Of a stretch of DNA of 64,000 nucleotides, positions 44,044 through 52,503 are shown piece by piece (position 1 is the first letter of the stretch; the number at the start of each line of letters is the position of its first letter). The notes below the pieces were generated by a model that searched no databases, had not been told where the DNA came from, and worked only from the letters and a program-made list of their open reading frames with translations. The stretch comes from Thalassospira australica (GTDB lineage: Bacteria; Pseudomonadota; Alphaproteobacteria; Rhodospirillales; Thalassospiraceae): the NCBI RefSeq assembly GCF_000763295.1, contig NZ_JRJE01000020.1, positions 1 to 64,000 on the forward strand. The letters are read 5' to 3'. A program made the translations under genes and the position numbers.

Positions 44044-45098
44044 TCAAGCGGCGGACTTTGCAAATAGGCCACCAGCAAATCCGCAACCGCGACAAAACTG
44101 TCGATATGCGCACGCTCATGCCCGTGTGATGCATCCAGCCCAAAACAGATCAATGATCCACGTGCGTCATAGCCCGCCTTAAGCGCGGCTGAAACATCGC
44201 TTAGATAAAACTTGAACACGTCACGCGCATGTTCAATCCCATTTGCTTCGCACAGATCAAGCAAATGACGGTTCAATTTGCGATCAAACGGGCCAGACAT
44301 ATCCTTCATGGCAATCGTCACACCATATTCGCTGGTATTTTGTTCGGGCGCGACTGTTCCGTTATCAACCGCAACCAGTTCAGCAATATCATCATCAAGA
44401 ATATGGGGCGCACCAAGGCCGACTTCCTCGGCAATGGTAAACAGGAACTTGCATGTGACCGGCAGGGTCATTGTGCCCGTAACAACCGAACGGATCGCCG
44501 CCAGAACGGCAGCAACACCGGCCTTGTCATCCAAGTGGCGCGATACGACAAACCCGCTGTCGGTGAATTCGGCATTGGTGTCGACTGCGACCATATCCCC
44601 GACATTGACGCCAAGTGCGCGCACATCATCGCCATTTGACACCCGCGCATCCAGACGCAGTTCCAGCTGTTCCCACGTAACCGGCTGGCTTTCAATTTCG
44701 GTGTTATAGGTATGACCCGATGCCTTGATCGTCAGGATGGTGCCGCGCACGGTTTTGCCATTATCGGTATAAACCGTAACCCGCGCCCCTTCAGCGAAAC
44801 GCGATGACCAGTGCCCGATCATCGAAACTTCCAACCGGCCATTATCCTTGATCTGTTTGACCATGGCACCCAGCGTATCAAGATGCACGGCAACCGCCCG
44901 GTGATCGACCTGCTGTGTGCCAGGTACGGTTGCACGGATGGCCCCCCGCCGGGTCAATTCAAACGAAATGCCCATATCGCGCAGCTCCTCACAGACGAAG
45001 GCGACCGCGGCCTCGGTCATGCCGGTCGGACTGTCAATCGTCAGAAGTTTTGCCAGAACAGCACTAAGATATTGGCGATCGATATGGGAAACAGACAT
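44034..45098 (-). CDS. M42 family metallopeptidase (NAGGN-associated type)
   Basis: 354 aa. Zinc site segments: AVHLDTLGAMV, RHLDDKAGVAAVL, the catalytic glutamates in TIAEEVGLGAP and VDNGT. Closest recognisable group is the M42-like protein found in operons for the osmolyte N-acetylglutaminylglutamine amide, but the synthase genes are absent here. Instead it is preceded by a GntR regulator and a peptide ABC importer, so hydrolysis of an imported small peptide or amide is possible. ATG 45098 follows AGGACC; a 34-residue longer frame overlaps the GntR gene and is less likely. Confidence 0.8.
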   Translation of the reverse strand: MSVSHIDRQYLSAVLAKLLTIDSPTGMTEAAVAFVCEELRDMGISFELTRRGAIRATVPGTQQVDHRAVAVHLDTLGAMVKQIKDNGRLEVSMIGHWSSRFAEGARVTVYTDNGKTVRGTILTIKASGHTYNTEIESQPVTWEQLELRLDARVSNGDDVRALGVNVGDMVAVDTNAEFTDSGFVVSRHLDDKAGVAAVLAAIRSVVTGTMTLPVTCKFLFTIAEEVGLGAPHILDDDIAELVAVDNGTVAPEQNTSEYGVTIAMKDMSGPFDRKLNRHLLDLCEANGIEHARDVFKFYLSDVSAALKAGYDARGSLICFGLDASHGHERAHIDSFVAVADLLVAYLQSPPLDQA

Positions 45099-45129
45099 GA
45101 TATTGGTCCTGAAGGACGTGGTGGTGCGT

Positions 45130-45999
45130 CTAGTGTTTGGTTGCGATGCCCGACAATGCGCGCAATTCCGCACTTGGTGACAGGTCGCGCGGCAAATCAA
45201 TATTGCCAGAACGGAAGAAACGGTTTTCCACCACCGCTTCCTGTTCTTCCATCAACCGCTGGGCTGCACACATATGCTGATAGGTTACCGCACGGGCGGT
45301 TTCGCCATCGGCCTTGCGTAATGCTTCGATCAGGCGGAATTGGTAGTTGCGTCCGATTTCACGAAGTTCTGTATTGGGCTGGTCATAGATCTTTTTGCAA
45401 ACCGTCAAATTCATCAAAAGATCAATCATGAACCGGCAGATAAACGACAACAGCGGATTGGGGCACAACTCCACCAGCATCAGATGAAATTCAAGTTCCT
45501 TGACACGCTGACGGCGCGCTTCCTCAATCGATTGCGGGTGGCTTGCATACCAGGTCATGACTTCTTCAAGACGTTCGAAATCATCGTCGCTGATATGACC
45601 AATACAGGCCGCCGCCATTTCCGGTTCCAGCAGAATGCGCAGCTCGTATATATCGCGGATCGAAAGATTCTTGAAAAAGAAGTAGTTGGCCAAAAGTTCG
45701 ACCGCACGGCCTTCGGACACGGTATCTATAAATGCCCCACCACCCGGCCCGGTGCGCGTCGCAATCAGGCCCTGTGTTTCCATTGACTTCAAGGCTTCGC
45801 GCACTGTGCCCTTTGACGCGCCAAGAAGGGTGATCAGTTCAGCTTCCTGGGGCAGACGTTCGCCCGGACGCAGTCCCTTTTGGGCAATGTAATCCTTTAG
45901 CGCATCGGCAATGATATCGGATCTTTTACGCTCTCGCTTGCGCGGGCGTGTCTTAAGTTCCAAGTCCTGATCCGGCCCCTTGATCGGGTTTTTTGTCAT
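45130..45999 (-). CDS. GntR family regulator, FadR/FCD subfamily
   Basis: 289 aa with a Lys/Arg-rich N-terminus (RPRKRERKRSD) before the winged helix (LLGASKGTVREALKSMETQGLI). The FCD domain (about 105-255) shows the metal-site pattern ELEFHLMLVE and the late YQHMCAA. It lies between the M42 peptidase and the peptide ABC genes and probably controls them, with the twin palindromes at 51732-51778 as candidate sites (inference). ATG 45999 has AGGGAAA upstream. Confidence 0.84.
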   Translation of the reverse strand: MTKNPIKGPDQDLELKTRPRKRERKRSDIIADALKDYIAQKGLRPGERLPQEAELITLLGASKGTVREALKSMETQGLIATRTGPGGGAFIDTVSEGRAVELLANYFFFKNLSIRDIYELRILLEPEMAAACIGHISDDDFERLEEVMTWYASHPQSIEEARRQRVKELEFHLMLVELCPNPLLSFICRFMIDLLMNLTVCKKIYDQPNTELREIGRNYQFRLIEALRKADGETARAVTYQHMCAAQRLMEEQEAVVENRFFRSGNIDLPRDLSPSAELRALSGIATKH

Positions 46000-46051
46000 T
46001 TTAATTTCCCTGTCGCGCCACAACCCATCTTGGCATGCATATTAGTCTGTT

Positions 46052-47044
46052 TTACCGCGTTGTCACCGGGTTGAGCGGGTGGAAACATGCCGCATCATGA
46101 TTATCAAGGCCATAATGTGCATCGGGCACCTTGGCAACGCAATCATCCTGTGCGCGTGAACAGCGCGGCGCAAAGGCACATCCCGGTGGTGGTGCCAAGG
46201 GGTCGGGCAGTTCTGCCGTGGCATCCTCGACCGTCAGCCCGCGCTTGCCGGGCACCGGCGCGCTATCAAGCAACAAACGGGTATAAGGATGGCGGGGTTT
46301 TTCAAACAGGGCCCGGCCCGGTGCCTGTTCGACCACGCGGCCAAAATACATCACCGCGACCCGGTCACTGACGGCTTCAACCACCGAAAGATCATGACTG
46401 ATGAAGATATAGGTCAGGCCAAATTGATCTTTCAAGTCCGACAACAGGTTCAAAACCTGTGCCTGAACGGAAACATCAAGGGCAGAAACCGGCTCATCCA
46501 GCACAATGATTTCCGGCTCAGCCGCAAGGGCACGGGCAATGCCAATGCGCTGTGCCTGCCCGCCGGAAAATTCATGCGGATAACGATCCAGGAATTCCGG
46601 ACGCAGGTTCACCGCATCCATCAGTTCCTTCATCCGGGCTTCAAGTGCATCGCCCGAAAGACCACGCAAATAGCGTAGCGGTGCCGCCAGTGTTTCACGG
46701 ATCAATTTACGCGGGTTAAGCGAACTGATCGGATCCTGAAACACATATTGAATACGCTTGGACAGCGCGTGGCGATCGTCGGAAATCAGATCATTCATAT
46801 CCGATCCGGTCAGGGTGATGTTACCTTCGGTCGGGCGATCCAACCCCACCAACATCCGCGCCAAAGTCGACTTGCCACACCCGGACTCACCAACAATGCC
46901 AAGGGTTTCGCCCTTGCGCACCGCCACATCAATCCCGCGCACGGCATAAACCGTCGGCTTTTTGCCACCCAACAACGTCCTGCCGCCACCAAAGGTGCGG
47001 ACAAGATCGCTTGTTTGCAAAACGACGTCAGACACATCAGACAT
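46052..47044 (-). CDS. Peptide/opine ABC importer, ATP-binding protein (DppF/OppF type)
   Basis: 330 aa. Walker A GESGCGKSTLAR, signature FSGGQAQRIGIARAL, Walker B IIVLDEPVSALD, and the C-terminal oligopeptide/dipeptide domain with a Cys-rich motif (CAFAPRCSRAQDDC) that in some homologues binds an iron-sulfur cluster. ATG 47044 has GGAGGG upstream and overlaps the preceding gene by 8 bp. It is the last gene of the importer operon. Confidence 0.9.
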   Translation of the reverse strand: MSDVSDVVLQTSDLVRTFGGGRTLLGGKKPTVYAVRGIDVAVRKGETLGIVGESGCGKSTLARMLVGLDRPTEGNITLTGSDMNDLISDDRHALSKRIQYVFQDPISSLNPRKLIRETLAAPLRYLRGLSGDALEARMKELMDAVNLRPEFLDRYPHEFSGGQAQRIGIARALAAEPEIIVLDEPVSALDVSVQAQVLNLLSDLKDQFGLTYIFISHDLSVVEAVSDRVAVMYFGRVVEQAPGRALFEKPRHPYTRLLLDSAPVPGKRGLTVEDATAELPDPLAPPPGCAFAPRCSRAQDDCVAKVPDAHYGLDNHDAACFHPLNPVTTR

Positions 47045-48974
47045 TTGCACCCTCCATCGGTTTGATACACCGCACACCATGACCATCGCCCAGATCATCA
47101 AATGCGATGGAACCAACCCGACATTTTTCCTCAGCCCGATCACAACGATCGGCAAAGGCACAGCCCGCAGGCAGATTATTGACCGCCGGTGGCAGCCCCG
47201 GAATGGCAGATGTCCGCCGGTCGGGCTCGCCCAGACGTGGCACACAATCAATCAGACGCTTGGTATAGGGATGAGCTGGATGTTTCAGCACCTGTTCGGT
47301 GGTGCCCATTTCAACAATCCGCCCGGCATACATCACCGCCACCCGATCACAGATTTCCGACACCACACCAAAATCATGGGTGATGAACAAAACCGACGTT
47401 CCGTGATCGGTACGCAGATCATTCATCAATTTCAAAATCTGCGCCTGCACGGTGACATCAAGGGCCGTGGTCGGTTCGTCGGCAATGATCAGGCGCGGCT
47501 CATTGGCAAGCGCCATTGCAATGCCAACACGCTGACGCATCCCGCCTGACAGCTGATGGGGATAATTATTGGCCCGGCTTTCGGGGTTGGGAATGCGGAC
47601 CATGCCCAGCAATTTGACCGCCTTGGCCCAGGCATCCCTGTAGCTCACCGCATTATGGGCGCGGATGGCTTCGACCAACTGATCGCCAATTGAGAACAGC
47701 GGATGCAGCGTCGATAACGGATCCTGAAAAACATAGGCCGCCTTGCCACCGCGAATGTCACGCACCTGATTTTCAGTCATGTCATAGACATCCTTGCCAT
47801 CAAACATGACACGCCCGCCGACAATCGTGCCCGGTGGCGACGCCACAAGTCCAAGCAGGGAAAGTGCGGTTACCGACTTGCCCGAACCGGACTCACCAAC
47901 CAGACCAACGCATTCGTTTTTGCCGACATCAAAGCTGACGCCGCCGACCGCCTTATAGGTGTCATCACCCAAGACAAATTCGGTGCGCAAGTCATCAACA
48001 GCAAGAACGGTTTCATCGGCAATCTGGTTGCTTGTACCTTGGTCGCTGCGGTCAATTTTGGTCAGCGGCGCCGGGCGGGCCAAAGCACCCGATTTCAAAC
48101 GTGGATCAAGCACATCGCGAATGCCATCGCCCAGTAAATTGATGCTCATGACCAGAATAAAGATCATCGCCCCGGGAATGGCCGAAAGATGCTGTGCGGT
48201 CGTGATCAGCTTGCGCCCCTCGCCCAGCATGGAGCCCAAATCTGCCTGTGGTGGTTGTGCCCCAAGCCCGAGGAAACTAAGCCCCGCCGTTTCAAGGATC
48301 ATCCAGCCGACGGTGGTCGAAATCGTAATCACGATGACCGGCATTACATTCGGCAAAATTTCGGTCAAAAGGATACGAATATGTCCCTTGCCGGAAAGTT
48401 TGGCCGCATCGACAAATTCCCGATGGGCAATCCCCACTGTGACGCCGCGAATGTTACGCGCAAAGAACGGAATATTGACCACCGCAATCGCATAGAGCGC
48501 ATTCATCAACCCCGGACCAAGTGCGGCGACAATCGCCAAGGCCAGCAGGATATAGGGGAAGGCCATCAACATATCGATGCCGCGCATCATGATGTTATCG
48601 GTTCGCCCGCCAAAATAGCCCGACACAATCCCGATGGTTGATCCAAACAAAGCCGCGACAAGCGATGCGGAAATCCCGACCGCAAGACTGACCCGTGTGC
48701 CCCAAAGCAAGCGTGACAGCAAATCACGCCCCAAATGATCCGTGCCCAACAAATGTCCGTCGGAGAAGGGCGGCAAAAGCCGCTGTGCCGGGTTGGTCAC
48801 ATCCGGGTCTGGCAGGGGCAGAATGGGTGTGATCAGAACGATCAAGACCACAAGGGCCAAAATCACGGCCCCCATCAGGGCAAGCTGATTACGCGCCAAA
48901 AGCTTAAAGGCTGATGGCCGTGCCGATCGCTTTTTAGTTTTGATTTCGGATGCTGTTGCTGTGTTGCTGGTCAT
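47037..48974 (-). CDS. Peptide/opine ABC importer, fused permease (DppC) and ATPase (DppD)
   Basis: 645 aa. Residues 1-293 form a DppC-type permease with the GTDHLGRDLLSRLLWGTR motif and EAA loop EFVDAAKLSGKGHIRILLTE. After a linker (294-322) comes a complete DppD-type ATPase: Walker A GESGSGKS (360-367), signature LSGGMRQR, Walker B LIIADEPTTALD, and the C-terminal CAFADRCDRAEEKC motif. The fusion fixes one ATPase to one permease. Such fusions are known but uncommon. ATG overlaps the stop of the DppB gene by four bases. Confidence 0.9.
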   Translation of the reverse strand: MTSNTATASEIKTKKRSARPSAFKLLARNQLALMGAVILALVVLIVLITPILPLPDPDVTNPAQRLLPPFSDGHLLGTDHLGRDLLSRLLWGTRVSLAVGISASLVAALFGSTIGIVSGYFGGRTDNIMMRGIDMLMAFPYILLALAIVAALGPGLMNALYAIAVVNIPFFARNIRGVTVGIAHREFVDAAKLSGKGHIRILLTEILPNVMPVIVITISTTVGWMILETAGLSFLGLGAQPPQADLGSMLGEGRKLITTAQHLSAIPGAMIFILVMSINLLGDGIRDVLDPRLKSGALARPAPLTKIDRSDQGTSNQIADETVLAVDDLRTEFVLGDDTYKAVGGVSFDVGKNECVGLVGESGSGKSVTALSLLGLVASPPGTIVGGRVMFDGKDVYDMTENQVRDIRGGKAAYVFQDPLSTLHPLFSIGDQLVEAIRAHNAVSYRDAWAKAVKLLGMVRIPNPESRANNYPHQLSGGMRQRVGIAMALANEPRLIIADEPTTALDVTVQAQILKLMNDLRTDHGTSVLFITHDFGVVSEICDRVAVMYAGRIVEMGTTEQVLKHPAHPYTKRLIDCVPRLGEPDRRTSAIPGLPPAVNNLPAGCAFADRCDRAEEKCRVGSIAFDDLGDGHGVRCIKPMEGANV

Positions 48975-49918
48975 GCCTTCACCCTCGGATCAAGCAGATG
49001 CTGGATGACATCGGCAAACAGGTTAAACAGGACATAACTACCCGCGACCAGAACCACCCCACCCTGCACCAGCAGAATGTCGCGCGTGGAAATCGCATTG
49101 ACCAGCATGCGGCCAATGCCGGGCCACTGAAACACAGTTTCAATATAAACTGCCCCGCCCAGAACAAAGCCCGCCTGAACGCCAATCACCGGAATGACAT
49201 TGACCAGGGCGGCCTTAAACGCGTGGCGGTAAATCACCCGGTTTTCATCAAGCCCCTTGGCCCGTGCTGTGCGAATGAAGTCCTGTCGCAGCACTTCAAG
49301 CATGTTCGACCGTGTCAGCCGGGCAATGATCCCGGTGGCGACAACGGCAAGCGTGATGGACGGCAAAATCAAATGACGGATCAAATCGGGCAAATCCCCG
49401 CCGCCATAAATGGCATACATGCCACTGACCGGAAGCCAGCGCAGCTCCACGGCAAAAAACATCATCAACAAAAGCCCCAGCCAGAAACTTGGCACGGAAA
49501 TCCCGATCAGAACGGCAAAGGTCAGTGCCTTGTCGGCCCAGCCATATTGGCGCACCGCCGATACAACCCCGGTCAGAAGACCAAAGATCGTACAAAGGAC
49601 AAGCGACGTTCCCGCCAAAATCAGCGTCGCACCAAACCGTTCAAGAATTTCGTCAAGAACCGGACGATTGAGGCTATAGGATCGCCCGAAATCGCCCTGA
49701 AGCATATTGGTCAGCCAGATCCAGTATTGTTCAACCATGGTTTTGTCCAAACCAAGATCGGCGCGCAATTTCGCGACATTGTCCGGCGTGGCATAGGATC
49801 CAAGGATCGCCAATGCCGGATCACCGGGGATCATCGACATAATCAGAAAAACGATCACGGTCAGGCCCAGTAAAACCGGCACCATCAGGATCAATCGACG
49901 TAAAATATAGACGTGCAT
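48971..49918 (-). CDS. Peptide/opine ABC importer, permease (DppB type)
   Basis: 315 aa, six helices; N-terminal segment RRLILMVPVLLGLTVIVFLIM and the large periplasmic loop after it are typical, as is the motif DFIRTARAKGLDENRVIYRHAFK in the EAA loop. It pairs with the permease half of the fusion protein. It lies behind a hairpin that separates it from the binding-protein gene. Confidence 0.9.
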   Translation of the reverse strand: MHVYILRRLILMVPVLLGLTVIVFLIMSMIPGDPALAILGSYATPDNVAKLRADLGLDKTMVEQYWIWLTNMLQGDFGRSYSLNRPVLDEILERFGATLILAGTSLVLCTIFGLLTGVVSAVRQYGWADKALTFAVLIGISVPSFWLGLLLMMFFAVELRWLPVSGMYAIYGGGDLPDLIRHLILPSITLAVVATGIIARLTRSNMLEVLRQDFIRTARAKGLDENRVIYRHAFKAALVNVIPVIGVQAGFVLGGAVYIETVFQWPGIGRMLVNAISTRDILLVQGGVVLVAGSYVLFNLFADVIQHLLDPRVKA

Positions 49919-49961
49919 GGCAAGGCTCGTCTGGCTATGTGCGGGAAACGGGCTTTACAGT

Positions 49962-49999
49962 AAAATAGCCGGGGCAAGGCACCTTACCCCGGCTATTTT
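49962..49999 (-). terminator. Attenuator-like hairpin between the binding-protein and permease genes
   Basis: AAAATAGCCGGGG and CCCCGGCTATTTT form a 13-bp stem with a 12-nt loop, 8 bp past the binding-protein stop codon. On the minus strand it ends CTATTTTACTG. This position usually lets the binding protein be made in excess over the membrane parts. Confidence 0.75.
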
Positions 50000-50006
50000 G
50001 ATCAGA

Positions 50007-51578
50007 TCAGTTCTTTACGACGTCATCAAGCAGCAGGAAGAAGGACGGCTGCAATTTGAAGCCATCAACCATCGTGCTTGAAACCGCGTTCTGTTTCCAG
50101 TTGGCGATAAAGGCCCAGGGCGCATCGTCATAAACGATTTCCTGCATCTCGCGATACAGCTTGGCGCGTTCTGCCTGATCGGTCGAAGAACGGGCTGCCT
50201 CAAGAAGCTTGTCAACTTCCGGGTTGGAATAATACCCGGAGTTAAAGCCCCCCTTGTCCGGCCATGCATCGGTGCGCAGTGCCAGATACGGAAGCGTATC
50301 GGGATCATTGGTCATCCATGCCATTTCGGCCATGTCCGCCTTGCCCTCAAGCCCCGGATTCACCTTGCCAAGGAAGGTGTTCCATTCATAGGTCTCAATG
50401 GCAACGGTCAGACCGATCTGGGCAAGGTCTGCCTGAATGGCAGCGCCCATCGGCACCGGATCAAGCATGCCCGAACCGCCTTCGGTAACATAGAAGGTCA
50501 CTTCTGCGCCCTCGGCACCGGCTTCCTTGATCAGCTGCTTGGCCTTTTCAATATCATGCGGATACGGCTGAAGCTGTTCGTTATAGGCCCATGCGAATGC
50601 AGGCGGGGTCGGACCGGTTGCGATTTCGGCAGTGCCCTGCAGGACGTTTTCAACCAGTGCCTTTTTGTCGATGGCATAATTGATCGCCTGACGGACGCGC
50701 TTGTCCTGGAATGGACCTTCTTTCAGGTTCAGGATCAGGAACCAAAGGTGCGGACCGGCCTGTTCATAGACGCTGAAGTTCGCATCACCGGATAGCTGGG
50801 TCAGGCTGTCTGGCGGCACTTCGACCATCAGATCAATCCCGCCGGCCATCAGTTCGGCAACACGGGTGTTGGCATCGGTGATCGGGCGGAACACAACCGC
50901 TTCAAGCTTGGCGGCATCTTCCCAGTAATCATCGTTGCGCACGACAACCACCTTGGCGTTGCTTTCCCATTCGGCAAATTTGAACGGACCCGTTCCAACC
51001 GGGTTACGGCCATAATCCGCGCCCCCTTCGCGCACCGCACTTGGCGATACGATCAGACCTGTGGGATAGGCAAGATTGGACAGGAACGGCGCATAGGGCG
51101 CATTCAGTTGGAATTTGACCGTAAGGTCATCAACGACCTCGACCTCTTCCACCGCGCTAAAGAAGAACGAAAGCGGGAAAGGACCGGTGTCATGTTCCGG
51201 GTGATTTTCATCAAGCATACGGTCGAAATTGTATTTCACCGCGTCGGCGTTGAACGGCGTTCCGTCGTGGAAGGTCACACCTTCGCGCAAGGAAAAGGTA
51301 TATACCGTGCCGTCATCTGAGATCGTCCAGCTTTCTGCAAGGGCGGGCTCAACTTCGAGCGTGCCGTCCTTGTAGCGCACCAGACCATCATAAACATTCA
51401 TCAGAATACGGAAATCATTCACGGCGGTCACGGCCGCCGGATCAAGTGATTTGGGTTCTGCAATCTGACCAACCACCAGAACACCTGGTGGAGTCTGTGC
51501 TTCGGCCGTCGGGCCAAAACCAATTGCCGAAACCGCGAGGGCTGCTGCTGCAAGCACCCCTTTAAACAGGCTTTTCAT
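50007..51578 (-). CDS. Peptide/opine ABC importer, periplasmic binding protein (SBP family 5)
   Basis: 523 aa. Signal peptide with core LAAAALAVSAIGFG and cleavage after AEA (about residue 27). The mature protein has the family start GVLVVGQIAEPKSLDP and the SLREGVTFHDGTPFNADAVKY motif. The ligand could be a di- or oligopeptide, an opine or another amide. AGGGAGG is upstream of ATG 51578. It heads the importer operon and diverges from the DUF1028 gene. Confidence 0.9.
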   Translation of the reverse strand: MKSLFKGVLAAAALAVSAIGFGPTAEAQTPPGVLVVGQIAEPKSLDPAAVTAVNDFRILMNVYDGLVRYKDGTLEVEPALAESWTISDDGTVYTFSLREGVTFHDGTPFNADAVKYNFDRMLDENHPEHDTGPFPLSFFFSAVEEVEVVDDLTVKFQLNAPYAPFLSNLAYPTGLIVSPSAVREGGADYGRNPVGTGPFKFAEWESNAKVVVVRNDDYWEDAAKLEAVVFRPITDANTRVAELMAGGIDLMVEVPPDSLTQLSGDANFSVYEQAGPHLWFLILNLKEGPFQDKRVRQAINYAIDKKALVENVLQGTAEIATGPTPPAFAWAYNEQLQPYPHDIEKAKQLIKEAGAEGAEVTFYVTEGGSGMLDPVPMGAAIQADLAQIGLTVAIETYEWNTFLGKVNPGLEGKADMAEMAWMTNDPDTLPYLALRTDAWPDKGGFNSGYYSNPEVDKLLEAARSSTDQAERAKLYREMQEIVYDDAPWAFIANWKQNAVSSTMVDGFKLQPSFFLLLDDVVKN

Positions 51579-51731
51579 TCAAGCCTCCCTTGTTGAAACC
51601 TTCCTGTTACCCCCGGCTCATACCGAACCGCTCGACAACGCACCGTTTGCAAGGTGGTCTTTTTTTGATTGGACGTTCCCCGTTTTCCGAACCCGTTGTC
51701 GATGCATTCGGATGTCACGGTTGCAAATCCT

Positions 51732-51747
51732 ATTTATAATGATAAAT
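51732..51747. promoter_or_regulatory. Operator-like palindrome 1
   Basis: ATTTATAATGATAAAT, one base away from a perfect 16-bp palindrome. It is repeated with one change 31 bp downstream, so the two sites lie on the same face of the helix (about three turns). It lies in the divergent region between the importer and the DUF1028 gene. Confidence 0.6.
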
Positions 51748-51762
51748 TTGATTTGAGCAAAT

Positions 51763-51778
51763 ATTTATCATGATAAAT
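51763..51778. promoter_or_regulatory. Operator-like palindrome 2
   Basis: ATTTATCATGATAAAT is a perfect 16-bp palindrome. An in-frame ATG (51770) of the downstream gene lies at its centre, which argues that this ATG is not the true start. Candidate site for the GntR protein at 45130 (inference). Confidence 0.6.
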
Positions 51779-51820
51779 TTAAAACAGCGCACCTTTGACG
51801 TTGTCAGACAGGCGGGAACA

Positions 51821-52486
51821 ATGACCTACACCATCGTCGCCAGAGACCCGAAAACCGAAGCATTGGGCATCGCCAGTGCGACGGGAAATCTGGCTGTTGG
51901 CGGGTTTGTCCCCCACATCAGACCAGGTGTCGGTGCCATCGCCACCCAAGGGTTTTCGACAAATTACTGGTACGGGATCAACGGCTTAAACATGCTCAAC
52001 GAACGGAAAAATGCCGAGTCGGTGCGCGATGAACTTGTTGGCGCCGACAATGGATCCCATTGGCGACAACTTCTTGTCCTTGATCAAACCGGCAAAACTG
52101 CCGTCTGGACCGGTGATAAAAACCGGCCGGAAACCGCGCATATCGCAACAAATAACCTGGTGATCGGGGGTAACATGCTGGCACATCGCGCTGTGCCGGA
52201 AACCATGCAGGCACGATTTGACGCCATGATGAAATCGTCCGAACCGTTCGAAACATGCATGATGGAATCCCTGATCGCAGGCTTTGAGGCCGGGGGGGAT
52301 GTCCGCGGCACCACATCGGCCATGATCAAGATTGTCGCACCTGATAGCCTGCCGCTTGATCTGCGTGTGGATGACCATGCCACCCCCATCACAGAGCTTA
52401 AACGTCTTTATGACATGACCCGTGATCCTGAATATCGCCGGTTCTTTGATCGACTGCCCACCCCGAACAAGCCCCACCAATACTAG
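51821..52486 (+). CDS. DUF1028 family protein
   Basis: 221 aa from ATG 51821, which has GGGAACA upstream. The N-terminus MTYTIVARDPKTEALGIASATGNLAVGG and the segment GVGAIATQGFSTNYWYG are characteristic (only their ends, MTYTIVARD and NLAVGG, are needed to recognise it). As far as I recall, the family is placed among Ntn-hydrolase-like folds; with this start, Thr2 would become the N-terminal residue after methionine removal, as an Ntn nucleophile. Function is unknown. A longer start at 51770 would bury that residue and lies within an operator palindrome. It is followed 17 bp later by an amidohydrolase gene. Confidence 0.82.
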   Translation: MTYTIVARDPKTEALGIASATGNLAVGGFVPHIRPGVGAIATQGFSTNYWYGINGLNMLNERKNAESVRDELVGADNGSHWRQLLVLDQTGKTAVWTGDKNRPETAHIATNNLVIGGNMLAHRAVPETMQARFDAMMKSSEPFETCMMESLIAGFEAGGDVRGTTSAMIKIVAPDSLPLDLRVDDHATPITELKRLYDMTRDPEYRRFFDRLPTPNKPHQY

Positions 52487-52503
52487 CGTCAGGACCATAT
52501 TCC

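Noticed and set aside
51770-51820. N-terminal extension of the DUF1028 protein from ATG 51770
   Set aside because: The ATG sits at the centre of a perfect 16-bp palindrome without a ribosome site, while ATG 51821 gives the family's usual N-terminus.
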